DNA of 64,000 nucleotides from Pyrinomonadaceae bacterium (GTDB taxonomy: Bacteria > Acidobacteriota > Blastocatellia > Pyrinomonadales > Pyrinomonadaceae), in contig JABARP010000010.1 in NCBI GenBank assembly GCA_019186825.1, positions 111,037 to 175,036 of the forward strand. Direction: 5' to 3'. The notes beneath the pieces were generated by a model. That model was not told where the DNA came from and ran no database searches. It saw only the letters and a list, made by a program, of their open reading frames with translations. The position numbers and the translations under genes are program-made. Below, piece after piece: positions 26,257 to 34,646 of the stretch. How positions within the stretch are numbered: position 1 is the stretch's first letter; every line of letters starts with the position of its first letter.

Positions 26257-27846
26257 ATGACGTCAAAGAGTTCAATGGCTATGACGGCGAAGGAGCTGAT
26301 ATCGACAAACCCCGCCACGGGCGAGGAACTCGGCCGTGTCCCCATCACATCTTCCGAAGATGTTGCGACGGCGGTTGCAAACGCACGCGAAGCATCGCGG
26401 ATGTGGGCTTTGACGCATTTTGAGGAACGAGCGCAGCTTGTGATGCATGCGCGCGAGATCATCCTGTCCGAAATGGATGAGATCGCAAAGTTGATATCCG
26501 CCGAAACGGGCAAGCCCGTGAGCGAGGCGATCTCGATGGAGATCGTGCCGGTGCTCGACCTGATGCAGTTCTTCGCACGCAAGGCGAAAAAGATCTTGCG
26601 TCCGCGTCGTGTCGGCATCGGGCTTTACAGTTTGCTTGGCCGACGCTCGAAGATCATCTATAAGCCGTGGGGCGTTGTCGGGATAATTCCCGCGTGGAAT
26701 TATCCGTTTTCGATACCGCTGGGCGAAGCGGCGATGGCGTTGATGGCGGGGAACACCGTTGTCATAAAGCCCGCCGAATCGACGTCGCTTACGGGCCTGA
26801 AGATCGGCGAGATCTTCGCCAAAGCGGCCTTTCCGGAAGACGTCGTGACCATTGTTACGGGTGCGGGCGAAACGGGTGCGGCCCTTGTCGCGGCGGCGCC
26901 GGACAAGATAATGTTCACGGGTTCGGTCGCAACCGGCAAAAAGATCGCCGAAGGATCCGCAAAGCACCTGACCTCGACGGTTCTTGAACTCGGCGGGAAA
27001 GATCCGATGGTCGTCTTCGCCGATGCGAATCTCGGGCTTGCCGCGAAGGCCGCGGTCTGGGGTGCGTTCTGCAACGCGGGGCAATCGTGCTCTTCGGTCG
27101 AGCGTCTATACGTCGAATCTTCCGCCGCCGAAAAGCTCACCAAACTGATCGTCTCGGAAACAAAACAGCTAAAACAGGGCATTGGTACCGATGACGACGT
27201 CTCTGTCGGCGCAATGTCCTCCGAGCGGCAGATAAGAATCGTTGAAGATCACGTCGAGGACTTTCGCCGAGCCGGTGCAAAGATCGAGACCGGCGGACGA
27301 CGAAACGCAGACGCGGGCGTCCGCGCTCCGTTATTCTACGAACCGACGGTGATCACGGGTGCGACCAACGAGATGCGCGGGATGCGCGAGGAAACGTTCG
27401 GGCCGACGCTGCCGATCGCGGTTTTTGAGACTGAAGAACAGGCGATCGAGCTTGCCAACGATAGCGAGTTCGGCCTGACGGCGAGCGTCTGGAGCGGTGA
27501 CCGAGCAAAGGCACGGCGTGTTGCCGCACACATTCACGCTGGTACGGTCACAATCAACGAAGTTCTCTATACGCACGGCATAGGGCAAACGCCTTGGGGC
27601 GGCTTTAAGAATTCGGGCCGCGGGCGAACGCACGGCATCGAGGGCCTTTTCGAGCTTGTCCAGCCGCAGCACATTCACGAGAACCTTCTGCCGCTCGCAC
27701 CCGATGCGTGGTGGATGCCGTATTCGAAGAACGCGGGACAGACCTTCCGCAAGTTCGCACACACCTTTGCCAGCGGTTCGGTCCTGAAAACGATCGCGTT
27801 GGTCCCGACGCTGTTAAAACGTATCAAAGAACTTATAAGAGAATGA
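26257..27846 (+). CDS. NAD(P)-dependent aldehyde dehydrogenase
   Basis: A 529-residue member of the ALDH superfamily that oxidises aldehydes to acids. The catalytic general base is Glu244 in VLELGGKDP and the nucleophile Cys278 in NAGQSCSSVE. Cofactor-binding PWGVVGIIPAWNYPF and the GSVATGK loop are present. An extra C-terminal stretch of about 40 residues ends in a hydrophobic/basic segment (SVLKTIALVPTLLKRIKELI) that could anchor to membranes, as in fatty aldehyde dehydrogenases. Substrate preference is not determinable. It abuts the small upstream gene, and the hairpin array follows it. Confidence 0.92.
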   Translation: MTSKSSMAMTAKELISTNPATGEELGRVPITSSEDVATAVANAREASRMWALTHFEERAQLVMHAREIILSEMDEIAKLISAETGKPVSEAISMEIVPVLDLMQFFARKAKKILRPRRVGIGLYSLLGRRSKIIYKPWGVVGIIPAWNYPFSIPLGEAAMALMAGNTVVIKPAESTSLTGLKIGEIFAKAAFPEDVVTIVTGAGETGAALVAAAPDKIMFTGSVATGKKIAEGSAKHLTSTVLELGGKDPMVVFADANLGLAAKAAVWGAFCNAGQSCSSVERLYVESSAAEKLTKLIVSETKQLKQGIGTDDDVSVGAMSSERQIRIVEDHVEDFRRAGAKIETGGRRNADAGVRAPLFYEPTVITGATNEMRGMREETFGPTLPIAVFETEEQAIELANDSEFGLTASVWSGDRAKARRVAAHIHAGTVTINEVLYTHGIGQTPWGGFKNSGRGRTHGIEGLFELVQPQHIHENLLPLAPDAWWMPYSKNAGQTFRKFAHTFASGSVLKTIALVPTLLKRIKELIRE

Positions 27847-27850
27847 CAGA

Positions 27851-28069
27851 GCCCGCGAAGTGGGCATAAGCGTGTAGCCCGGTGCGTGAGCAGCACCGGA
27901 AACAGATCGAACAAAGGTGTCTAAGCCCATACAATGGGCAATAGGTGATCTGGACGATCATTGTGTCAACGCTCACTGCTGTCGCCGTCTTCGACGGCTC
28001 GGCCGATGTTTTTCGTCTCTTTCCCATGCCTTACGGCATGGGCTATATGCTTATGCCGTCTTCGACGGC
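27851..28069. repeat. array of six short palindromic hairpins
   Basis: Six tight inverted repeats in 219 bp: 27851-27865 (GCCCGC/GTGGGC), 27879-27899 (CCGGTGC/GCACCGG), 27925-27939 (GCCCAT/ATGGGC), 27984-27998 (GCCGTC/GACGGC), 28023-28042 (CCCATGCC/GGCATGGG) and 28055-28069 (identical to the fourth). Loops are 3-7 nt. It lies between the ends of the convergent aldehyde dehydrogenase and DUF454 genes. Short open frames across it look non-coding. It resembles REP-like intergenic palindrome arrays. Confidence 0.85.
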
Positions 28070-28088
28070 TGACAGCGGCCTGGCGGAC

Positions 28089-28502
28089 CTAGGCGAGCTT
28101 GGGCGTATCCTGAATGGTTTCTGCCTCGGTTTCGGGCCGGTAGGTCTTCAACCAGAAGACGTGCGTCGTTACGCCGATGGCGACCGCGAGTAGCAGCAAC
28201 GTCACCCAAAATCTCGTTCCTATCATCCAAATGCTGAATCCGATCGACGCCCAGAGGACGACCGTTGTCGAGATCTTCTGCCGCATTGAGATGCCGCGGC
28301 CCGATTTGTAATTCGAGATGTATTTGCCGCAAAGGCGATTCGTGAGGAGCCAGGTATGGAACTTCTCGGAGCTTTTTGAGTAGCAGTACGCCGCAAGCAG
28401 CAGAAAGACCGTCGTCGGCATGAGCGGCAGGAACATTCCCAACACGCCGAGCGCTACGCAGACCGTGCCCAAGAAGATCAAAACTGCTTTGCGAACGTCC
28501 AT
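28089..28502 (-). CDS. DUF454 (YbaN) family inner-membrane protein
   Basis: A 137-residue membrane protein with about three or four hydrophobic helices. The family signature is FLPLMPTTVFLLLAAYCYSKSS, given here as residues 24-45, followed by FHTWLLTNRLCGKYI. The function of YbaN is unknown. It stands 60 bp from the exonuclease gene on the same strand. Confidence 0.9.
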   Translation of the reverse strand: MDVRKAVLIFLGTVCVALGVLGMFLPLMPTTVFLLLAAYCYSKSSEKFHTWLLTNRLCGKYISNYKSGRGISMRQKISTTVVLWASIGFSIWMIGTRFWVTLLLLAVAIGVTTHVFWLKTYRPETEAETIQDTPKLA

Positions 28503-28562
28503 AACCTAGTCGTTAACCCTATATTCTACGGGCGCACGAAGGTAGATGTCCAATTTTTCGAT

Positions 28563-29339
28563 TCAGATGATGAAGTCCGCGATAACAGGTGCATGATCGG
28601 ACGGATCTTGCCAGCCGCGCGGTTCACGGTCGACCCAGCAATCGGTGCAGTTTTCGGCAAGCGAGGGCGACGCCCAAATGTGGTCGATCCGCAGTCCGCG
28701 ATTCTTTGCGAACGAGCTCTCACGAAAGTTATCCCACCAGGTGAATTCGCCAGCCTCGTCGGTCATCTGCCGCAGGCAATCGACAAAGCCCCATTTCTTG
28801 AGCTCGAAGAGCGCGTCGCGTTCGATCTTTGTGAAGTGGATCTTGCCGTTCCAGAGCCGCGGGTTCCATACGTCGGTTTCGTGCGGGGCGATGTTCAGAT
28901 CGCCGCAGAGTACGACCGCGTCGCGGGTCGTGAAATTCTCGTCAAAATAGGTACGCAGACGCTTGATCCAGTCGAGCTTGAACGCGAATTTCTCCGAGCC
29001 GAGCTTTGTGCCGTGCGGTACGTAAACATTCACGACGCGAACGCCGCCCGCGGTCGCCGCAATGAGGCGACGCGGCGCGTCCGCACTCGCCTCCGGAAAA
29101 TTTCGCTCGACGTCGTCGAGCGGTGTTTTTGAAAGAATGGCGACGCCGTTGTAAGCCTTTTCACCGAAATGCTCGATGTATTCGAACCCCGCCACACGCA
29201 GCTTCTGCACTGGAAACTTCGCATCAACACATTTTGTCTCCTGCAGGCAAAGCACGTCCGGACGCACGGCGAGCGACCACTTGACGACGTGATCGAGCCG
29301 CGAGTTGATGCCGTTGATGTTCCACGTTGCGATCTTCAC
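28563..29339 (-). CDS. xth: exodeoxyribonuclease III (paralogue 1)
   Basis: A 258-residue AP endonuclease/3'-5' exonuclease of the ExoIII family in base excision repair. Catalytic signatures: MKIATWNINGINSR (metal-binding Asn), LCLQETK (Glu), VVNVYVPHG (Tyr), CGDLNIAP (Asp/Asn), LRIDHIWAS and the C-terminal SDHAPVIADF (Asp-His). It has a close relative 700 bp upstream at 30053, with a toxin-antitoxin pair between them. It starts 3 bp after the PIN-domain gene. Confidence 0.93.
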   Translation of the reverse strand: MKIATWNINGINSRLDHVVKWSLAVRPDVLCLQETKCVDAKFPVQKLRVAGFEYIEHFGEKAYNGVAILSKTPLDDVERNFPEASADAPRRLIAATAGGVRVVNVYVPHGTKLGSEKFAFKLDWIKRLRTYFDENFTTRDAVVLCGDLNIAPHETDVWNPRLWNGKIHFTKIERDALFELKKWGFVDCLRQMTDEAGEFTWWDNFRESSFAKNRGLRIDHIWASPSLAENCTDCWVDREPRGWQDPSDHAPVIADFII

Positions 29340-29342
29340 AGG

Positions 29343-29744
29343 TCATTCAGCAAACGCCGACAGCGGCACGGCAGTATCGCCGAATGCGGCCAGCAGTTTC
29401 TTGTCTGAGGTGATGAGCGGCACGTCCAGACTTTTTGCGAGAGCAACGAACTCACAATCATACCCCGTGCATCCCGAAGCATTGGCCAGCTCAAGCACAC
29501 GGCCGGTATCGACATTGTATTCGTTCCCGGCGATGGTCGTTTCAGCTCGGTGGAACAGGCGTTTTGCGTCGGCGACGCTCATTTCTCCGCGCCGCAGATA
29601 GAGCGAGAGCAAGTTTCGCATTTCGGATCGCCAGAGCATTGGAGCGGCCCATTCGGGGTCGAACAAAAGGACGCGTTCCGCAAAGACAGTTTGGGTGCCC
29701 GGGATCACAAGATATGCAATGACGTTCGTGTCGACGACGATCAC
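29343..29744 (-). CDS. PIN-domain ribonuclease, VapC/FitB-like toxin
   Basis: A 133-residue PIN protein. Acidic residues for two metal ions are in place: Asp5 (MIVVDTNVIAYL), Glu in WRSEMRNLL, and Asp in GYDCEFVALA and LITSDKKLL. Such toxins cut tRNA or rRNA when freed from the antitoxin. It overlaps the ribbon-helix-helix gene by 4 bp (ATGA), the usual type II order. It is placed between two exonuclease III genes. Confidence 0.9.
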   Translation of the reverse strand: MIVVDTNVIAYLVIPGTQTVFAERVLLFDPEWAAPMLWRSEMRNLLSLYLRRGEMSVADAKRLFHRAETTIAGNEYNVDTGRVLELANASGCTGYDCEFVALAKSLDVPLITSDKKLLAAFGDTAVPLSAFAE

Positions 29745-29986
29745 ACTCGGTGGCGTTTGCCTTCGGCAAGGAGCTTATCGGTAAGGTGAACTCCTTTTGC
29801 GGCGAGCTTATTGCGGTCCCTTCTGATCTGCGCAAGTAGGGCCGTTGCATCCAGCTCGCTTCGCTTCAGGCCTTGCTCCAACTGAACGATGGCCTCGCCG
29901 TTGATACTTCGACGGTTGCGCTTTGCCACCGCGCTCAACGCGGCGTAGATCTCATCGGGTAAATTTTTTATAGTTAGGGTCGCCAT
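29741..29986 (-). CDS. FitA-like ribbon-helix-helix antitoxin
   Basis: An 81-residue protein. The N-terminal MATLTIKNLPDEIYAALSAV and RNRRSINGEAIVQLE form the ribbon-helix-helix DNA-binding fold of FitA/Arc antitoxins. The C-terminal half should wrap the PIN toxin. It is encoded just upstream of and overlapping the toxin. Repeated half-sites upstream (29996-30038) suit autorepression by the complex. Confidence 0.9.
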   Translation of the reverse strand: MATLTIKNLPDEIYAALSAVAKRNRRSINGEAIVQLEQGLKRSELDATALLAQIRRDRNKLAAKGVHLTDKLLAEGKRHRV

Positions 29987-29995
29987 TTCACACTT

Positions 29996-30038
29996 GCGGA
30001 TGTATTATGCATCCATATTGGAAGCGTAACGCATCCGC
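29996..30038 (-). promoter_or_regulatory. operator-like repeats upstream of the antitoxin gene
   Basis: GCGGATG (29996-30002) and CATCCGC (30032-30038) form an inverted pair. Between them, GGATG-TATTATG-CATCC (29998-30014) is a second inverted repeat with a 7-bp spacer. Read toward the gene, the inner repeat includes CATAAT, a possible -10 box. The repeats start 10 bp before the antitoxin ATG, the usual place for toxin-antitoxin autoregulation. Confidence 0.55.
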
Positions 30039-30052
30039 GTAGAAGAAATCAA

Positions 30053-30820
30053 CTAGTTAAATTCTGCGATGACGGGAGCGTGGTCGCTCGGTTTATCGAG
30101 CGTTCGTGTTGAGCGGTCAATGCGGCAGGCAGCTGCGCGCGATGTCAGCTTTTGCGAGGTCCAGATATGGTCTATGCGGAGGCCGTGGTCGTGCTGAAAG
30201 GCTCCGGCGCGATAGTCCCACCAGGAGAATTCGCGTACATCACCATTCAGCTCGCGAAAGAGGTCTCGGAAACCCCATTGTTTGACGAACGTGATCGCGG
30301 CGCGTTCCGGTTTTGAGAAATGGATCTTGCCTTCCCAGGCTGCCGGGTTCCAAACGTCAGCGGGCTCGATCGCAACGTTAAAATCGCCGCAGAGCAGAAC
30401 ATCGTTTTCTTTCGAACATGTCGCGTCAAAAAAACGGCGGAGGCGCATGAGCCAGTCGAGCTTGAAAGCGTACTTGTCCGAGCCAAGCTCTGAGCCGTTC
30501 GGGATGTATGTGTTTACGATGCGGATGCCGTCTATGGTCGCGGCGATCAGTCGCTTTTGCGACTCGGCATCGTCGTCGGGAAGATTTAGCTGGACGTCCT
30601 CGATAGGCAGACGCGACAGGATCGCGACGCCGTTGTAAGATTTTTGGCCGGTAAAGGCAGAATCATAGCCGGCGGCTTTGAGTTCCAATTCGGGGAAGTT
30701 CGCATCGACGACCTTCGTTTCCTGCAGGCAAACGATGTCCGGCTTCGCAGCGTCGAGCCACGCAAGAAGCTGCGGCATACGCACGTTGATCGAGTTGACG
30801 TTCCAGGTTGCGATCTTCAT
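30053..30820 (-). CDS. xth: exodeoxyribonuclease III (paralogue 2)
   Basis: A 255-residue ExoIII-family enzyme with the same signatures as its neighbour: MKIATWNVNSINVR, VCLQETK, VVNTYIPNG-like IVNTYIPNG, CGDFNVAI, RIDHIWTS and the C-terminal SDHAPVIAEF. The two are clearly related but differ at many positions, so this is not a recent duplication. It lies 21 bp after nadA on the same strand and may be co-transcribed with it. Confidence 0.93.
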   Translation of the reverse strand: MKIATWNVNSINVRMPQLLAWLDAAKPDIVCLQETKVVDANFPELELKAAGYDSAFTGQKSYNGVAILSRLPIEDVQLNLPDDDAESQKRLIAATIDGIRIVNTYIPNGSELGSDKYAFKLDWLMRLRRFFDATCSKENDVLLCGDFNVAIEPADVWNPAAWEGKIHFSKPERAAITFVKQWGFRDLFRELNGDVREFSWWDYRAGAFQHDHGLRIDHIWTSQKLTSRAAACRIDRSTRTLDKPSDHAPVIAEFN

Positions 30821-30841
30821 TAGAATGTGACGCGGCCGGCT

Positions 30842-31948
30842 TTATTTCTCGGTGAGATCGATCATCCGGCGAAGAGCGACGTTCGCCCACTTTTTCGTTT
30901 CGGGCTCGACGACGATCTCGTTCACGACGTTGCCGGCGGCAAGGTTTTCGATCGCCCAAGCAAGATTCTGCGGTGCGATGCGGAACATCGTTGCGCACAT
31001 ACAGAGGTCCGGTGCGAGCAAGCGAATGTGCTTGTCGGGGAATCGCTTTTCGAGGCGATTGACAAGGTTCACCTCAGTGCCGATCGCCCATGCAGAGCCG
31101 GCAGGCGATTCTTCGACCGTCTTTATGATGAAGCTCGTTGAGCCGTCGAGATCGCTTTTTGCAACGACCTCACGCGGACATTCGGGATGGACGAGCACCT
31201 TCATCCCGGGATATTCTTCGCGGATCTTATCGACCTGCCAATCCTTGAAACGCCCGTGCACGGAGCAGTGGCCGCGCCAGACGATGAGTTTCGCATCGAG
31301 GAGTTCTTCAGGAGTGTTGCCGCCGAGCTCCTTGTGCGGGTCCCAAAGGACGATCTTCTCAAGTGGGATGCCGAATTTCGCACCCGTATTACGACCTAAA
31401 TGCTGATCGGGGAAGAAGAACATCTTGTCGAAATTCTTTAGGTAGATATCAAAGAGCGGTATCGCGTTCGACGAGGTGCAGACTACGCCTTCGTTCCGGC
31501 CGCAGAAGGCCTTGATCGCAGCGCTCGAATTCATATACGTGATCGGTGCGACCTTCTGATCGAGAACGCCGATCTCCTCAAGCTGTTCCCACGCGTCCTC
31601 GACCTGATCGATCGACGCCATATCCGCCATCGAACAGCCTGCGCCCATATCGGGCAGGATCACGCGTTGAGTTTCGCGGCCGAGAATATCGGCGGATTCT
31701 GCCATAAAGTGGACGCCGCAAAAGATGATGAATTCAGCCTCAGCTTTGGAGGCCATTACGGAGAGTTGGTACGAATCGCCCGTGAGATCGGCGTGTGCGA
31801 CAACATCGTCACGCTGGTAATGATGGCCTAGAATGACGACGCGGGGACCGAGTTCGCGGCGAGCGGCCTCGATCCGCTCGGAGATCTCCGTCTCCGGCAT
31901 TGCCAGGTAGTGATCGAGTGGGATAACGTCTTCGAGTACGGCCGACAT
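30842..31948 (-). CDS. nadA: quinolinate synthase
   Basis: 4Fe-4S enzyme condensing iminoaspartate with dihydroxyacetone phosphate in de novo NAD synthesis. The 368-residue protein has LGHHYQRDDVVAHAD, FIIFCGVHFMAESA, the cluster-binding Cys candidates GAGCSMAD, VVCTSSNA and LCMCATM, and HPECPREV. The length is right for NadA. nadB and nadC are not in the window. A 7-8-7 inverted repeat lies just upstream. Confidence 0.96.
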   Translation of the reverse strand: MSAVLEDVIPLDHYLAMPETEISERIEAARRELGPRVVILGHHYQRDDVVAHADLTGDSYQLSVMASKAEAEFIIFCGVHFMAESADILGRETQRVILPDMGAGCSMADMASIDQVEDAWEQLEEIGVLDQKVAPITYMNSSAAIKAFCGRNEGVVCTSSNAIPLFDIYLKNFDKMFFFPDQHLGRNTGAKFGIPLEKIVLWDPHKELGGNTPEELLDAKLIVWRGHCSVHGRFKDWQVDKIREEYPGMKVLVHPECPREVVAKSDLDGSTSFIIKTVEESPAGSAWAIGTEVNLVNRLEKRFPDKHIRLLAPDLCMCATMFRIAPQNLAWAIENLAAGNVVNEIVVEPETKKWANVALRRMIDLTEK

Positions 31949-31969
31949 TGCAATGATCTCCTATTCGTT

Positions 31970-31991
31970 TTGATGCACAAATTCGCATCAA
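31970..31991 (-). promoter_or_regulatory. inverted repeat upstream of nadA
   Basis: TTGATGC (31970-31976) and GCATCAA (31985-31991) are perfect 7-bp arms around an 8-bp AT-rich spacer, 22 bp before the nadA ATG. AGGAG (read on the minus strand, about 31957-31963) lies between. The position fits a repressor site; the repressor is unknown, and no NAD-regulator gene is adjacent. Confidence 0.45.
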
Positions 31992-32066
31992 GCTAAAAGA
32001 AAATCATTGCACTTTTGCAGGGCACAAGCAAGACTCGGCCGAGCTTACAAAAAAGGCCGAACGCTT

Positions 32067-33158
32067 CTATTTTGCGGCGTAATATCCGACGCCGAGAAGT
32101 CTCTCGATCAAGAGGATCAGGAAGTAGCAGATCGTCGATATCACGCCAGCTGCCGGAATGGTCAAGATCCAAGCCCACACGATGCGGCCGGCTGCGTCCC
32201 ATTTGACTGCGGAAAAACGCTTTGCCGATCCTGCTCCGGCGATCGACCCGGTAATTGTGTGTGTCGTCGACACCGGAATACCGAAAAACGTCGCGACGAA
32301 TAAGGTCAATGCACCTGAACTCTCCGCACAGAAACCCTGGACCGGCTGCAGCTTGGCGATCTTTGAACCCATCGTCTTTACGATGCGCCAGCCGCCGGAG
32401 AGAGTGCCGAGAGCAATGGCGGTATGTGCGGCAAGTATCACCCAGAGCTCCGGTGTCGGCAGCTTGCCGGAAGGTTCCATTTGAGCAAAGCCGCCGGCTA
32501 CCAAGGCGATGGTGATGATACCCATCGTTTTTTGAGCGTCGTTGCCGCCGTGCCCAAGCGAAAAGGCGGCAGCCGAAAGCAGTTGCCCAACGCGAAAAAC
32601 CTTGTCAACTTTTCCTACCGAGACCCGTCGGAATATCCAATAAACGGAAACCATCAGCACGAAGCCGAGAGCCATTCCGATCATGGGTGAGAGGACAATA
32701 AAACTCAAGGTCTTGATCCAGCCGGAAGCGATAAGGACGGTCTGAACGTTGCCGGGCCCAAAATGCCATACGTAGGATGAGATGGCACCACCGGCATAAG
32801 CTCCGACAAGGGCGTGAGAGCTCGACGTAGGAAGGCCCAGATACCAAGTGATCAGGTTCCAGCCTATAGCTCCGAGCACGCCCGCCAGCAGAACAAATAG
32901 TTGATCATTTCCAGGTATGACGGCAATGTTGACCATATCGCCGCCGATGGTCTTGGCGACGGCCGTGCCGAATATCAAAAAGGCAATGAAGTTAAAGAAG
33001 GCCGCCCAGGCAACAGCAACACCCGGCGAAAGCACGCGTGTCGCTACGACGGTCGCGATGGAGTTCGCGGCATCGTGAAAGCCGTTCGTATAGTCGAAGA
33101 CGAGCGCGATCACAATTATCAAGATCACGAGGCCGACAGTTGCGGTTTGTGCGTCCAT
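32067..33158 (-). CDS. pit: inorganic phosphate transporter, Pit family
   Basis: A 363-residue multipass carrier for metal-phosphate/H+ symport. Two Pit repeats are visible: the N-terminal FDYTNGFHDAANSIATVVATR, given here as residues 22-42, and the C-terminal FGIPVSTTHTITGSIAGAG. AFSLGHGGNDAQKTMG sits in the middle. It forms a same-strand cluster with DUF47 and PhoU-like genes. It gives low-affinity phosphate uptake. Confidence 0.95.
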   Translation of the reverse strand: MDAQTATVGLVILIIVIALVFDYTNGFHDAANSIATVVATRVLSPGVAVAWAAFFNFIAFLIFGTAVAKTIGGDMVNIAVIPGNDQLFVLLAGVLGAIGWNLITWYLGLPTSSSHALVGAYAGGAISSYVWHFGPGNVQTVLIASGWIKTLSFIVLSPMIGMALGFVLMVSVYWIFRRVSVGKVDKVFRVGQLLSAAAFSLGHGGNDAQKTMGIITIALVAGGFAQMEPSGKLPTPELWVILAAHTAIALGTLSGGWRIVKTMGSKIAKLQPVQGFCAESSGALTLFVATFFGIPVSTTHTITGSIAGAGSAKRFSAVKWDAAGRIVWAWILTIPAAGVISTICYFLILLIERLLGVGYYAAK

Positions 33159-33177
33159 AATAGGTTGTTTGTCTGCT

Positions 33178-33798
33178 CTAGGTGTGCTTCAGGACGATGC
33201 TCTCGATGATATTTCCGACCGCTTCGCATTTATCGGTGGCGTTTTCGAGGATCTCGTAAACCTCTTTCCACTTAATGATGTCGATCGGGTCTTTGGCATT
33301 AGAAAATAGCTCGCCCATTGCCCGGTAATAGACTTCGTCGGCGTCATTCTCGAGTCGTTGGATCTCAAGGAGATGCTGTTCAAGGCCTTTGGATTTCTTT
33401 AGGTGGTCAGTTGCCGAATGTATCGAGTCGGTAAGCTTGTCGATTATGTGCGCAAGCTTGATCGCGTTCTTGTCACTGTCTTTGACGTTGTACATCACGA
33501 CGGCGCGTGCAGCCGCGTCGATATAATCGCAGACATCGTCGAGCCCGACAGCGAGTGTATAAATGTCTTCGCGGTCGAATGGCGTAATGAACGATGTGTT
33601 CAGCTTTCGCGTTACATTGTGGGCGATCTCGTCGCATTCGTGCTCCACGCTCTTGATCTTCTTTGAGAGCGAATCGTATTCGCTCGGATCGCCCTCGAGC
33701 ATCTCGACCAAGATCGACGATGCCTCTTTCAGCTTTGCGCTTATCTTCTTAAAAAGCGCGAAATACTCCGTTTCTTTCGGCAGCAAGCTAAATCCCAT
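33178..33798 (-). CDS. DUF47 (PhoU-like) Pit accessory protein
   Basis: A 206-residue all-helical protein of the DUF47/YkaA family, distantly related to PhoU. It shows FALFKKISAKLKEASSILVEM, given here as residues 13-33, then EHECDEIAHNVTRKLNTSFITPFDREDIY, here about 55-83, the usual DUF47 signature. DUF47 genes habitually precede pit genes and modulate phosphate uptake. The start at 33798 (MGFSLLPKE) gives the family's normal N-terminus; an in-frame start at 33825 adds nine residues. Confidence 0.9.
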   Translation of the reverse strand: MGFSLLPKETEYFALFKKISAKLKEASSILVEMLEGDPSEYDSLSKKIKSVEHECDEIAHNVTRKLNTSFITPFDREDIYTLAVGLDDVCDYIDAAARAVVMYNVKDSDKNAIKLAHIIDKLTDSIHSATDHLKKSKGLEQHLLEIQRLENDADEVYYRAMGELFSNAKDPIDIIKWKEVYEILENATDKCEAVGNIIESIVLKHT

Positions 33799-33834
33799 TA
33801 GTTTAGTTCTCCATTCGGGCCCCAAATTCCGGCG

Positions 33835-34500
33835 TCAAGCCGGCTGGCTATGTTTAATGAATACTGCTTCGGTCAAATAAACGTTAAGTTCGCAAATGTC
33901 CTTTACATAGTCGCCGATGCGTTCGAAATGTTTTGCGACAAAGAGCAATTTTGCGGCGCCGCTTGATTCCGTTGGCCTCTCGCCCATACGGCGAAGAAGC
34001 TGATCGTAAACCCGCGCGTAGCGCGAATCGAGTTCTGCGTCGCGGGCGATTATTCTCCGCGAAGCGTCGGAATTCTCGGCGGTGAATGCGTCAAGCGCTT
34101 CGCGTAGCATTCCGGAGGCAATGCCCGCCATTTGCGAAAAATCAAAGTAGTTGTCGATCTCGGGTTCGTTATTAAGTGCGATGGCCGCCTCGGCGATGCT
34201 TGCCGCGTGGTCGGCAATGCGTTCGAGGATCGGCGTGATCTTTGCAACCGAGACGACCATGCGAAGGTCGTGCGGCTCAAGCTTTTGTTTTGCAAGGATC
34301 TCGACGCTTAACTGATCGATCTGAAGCTCCATTTGATCGATAAGGCGATCGGCCTCGCAGACGCTCGTCGCAAGCTCGCTGTCGCGGGTCGTAAGTGCAC
34401 GAACCGCACGGCTTACGGCCTCTTCCGTCTTGCCGCCGAGCAGCAAAACACAGTCACGAAGTCTGTCGATCTCTGCTGGCGCTGTCGGATTAACGGTCAT
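33835..34500 (-). CDS. phoU: PhoU family phosphate regulator
   Basis: About 221 residues forming two three-helix PhoU repeats. Metal-binding acidic motifs are seen as CEADRLIDQMELQID, KITPILERIADHA and KHFERIGDYVKDI. It restrains phosphate uptake and Pho signalling, and here it heads a PhoU-DUF47-Pit cluster instead of the usual Pst set. The ATG at 34500 is preferred; an upstream TTG at 34566 would extend over a Cys-rich, unlikely leader. A consensus -10 (TATAAT on the minus strand, 34578-34583) lies upstream. Confidence 0.9.
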   Translation of the reverse strand: MTVNPTAPAEIDRLRDCVLLLGGKTEEAVSRAVRALTTRDSELATSVCEADRLIDQMELQIDQLSVEILAKQKLEPHDLRMVVSVAKITPILERIADHAASIAEAAIALNNEPEIDNYFDFSQMAGIASGMLREALDAFTAENSDASRRIIARDAELDSRYARVYDQLLRRMGERPTESSGAAKLLFVAKHFERIGDYVKDICELNVYLTEAVFIKHSQPA

Positions 34501-34646
34501 AATTCGGAGCCTGCTACATTTCCCTCCGGCAGCAATGCACGCTGCCATACAGAAGCTATGTTGCAAGTTCTGGTAAAATTATACTTATCGCTCCGGACAA
34601 GATAGATTTATCGTTAGGTACGCGTAACACTTTTGTAACACAGGAC

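Noticed and set aside
27851-28069. Possible CRISPR array
   Set aside because: The units differ from each other, spacing is irregular, only one short unit is repeated exactly and no cas gene is near.
32035-32075. Terminator after the phosphate transporter gene
   Set aside because: TTCGGCC and GGCCGAG can pair on the minus strand, but the T-run lies in the loop instead of after the stem.
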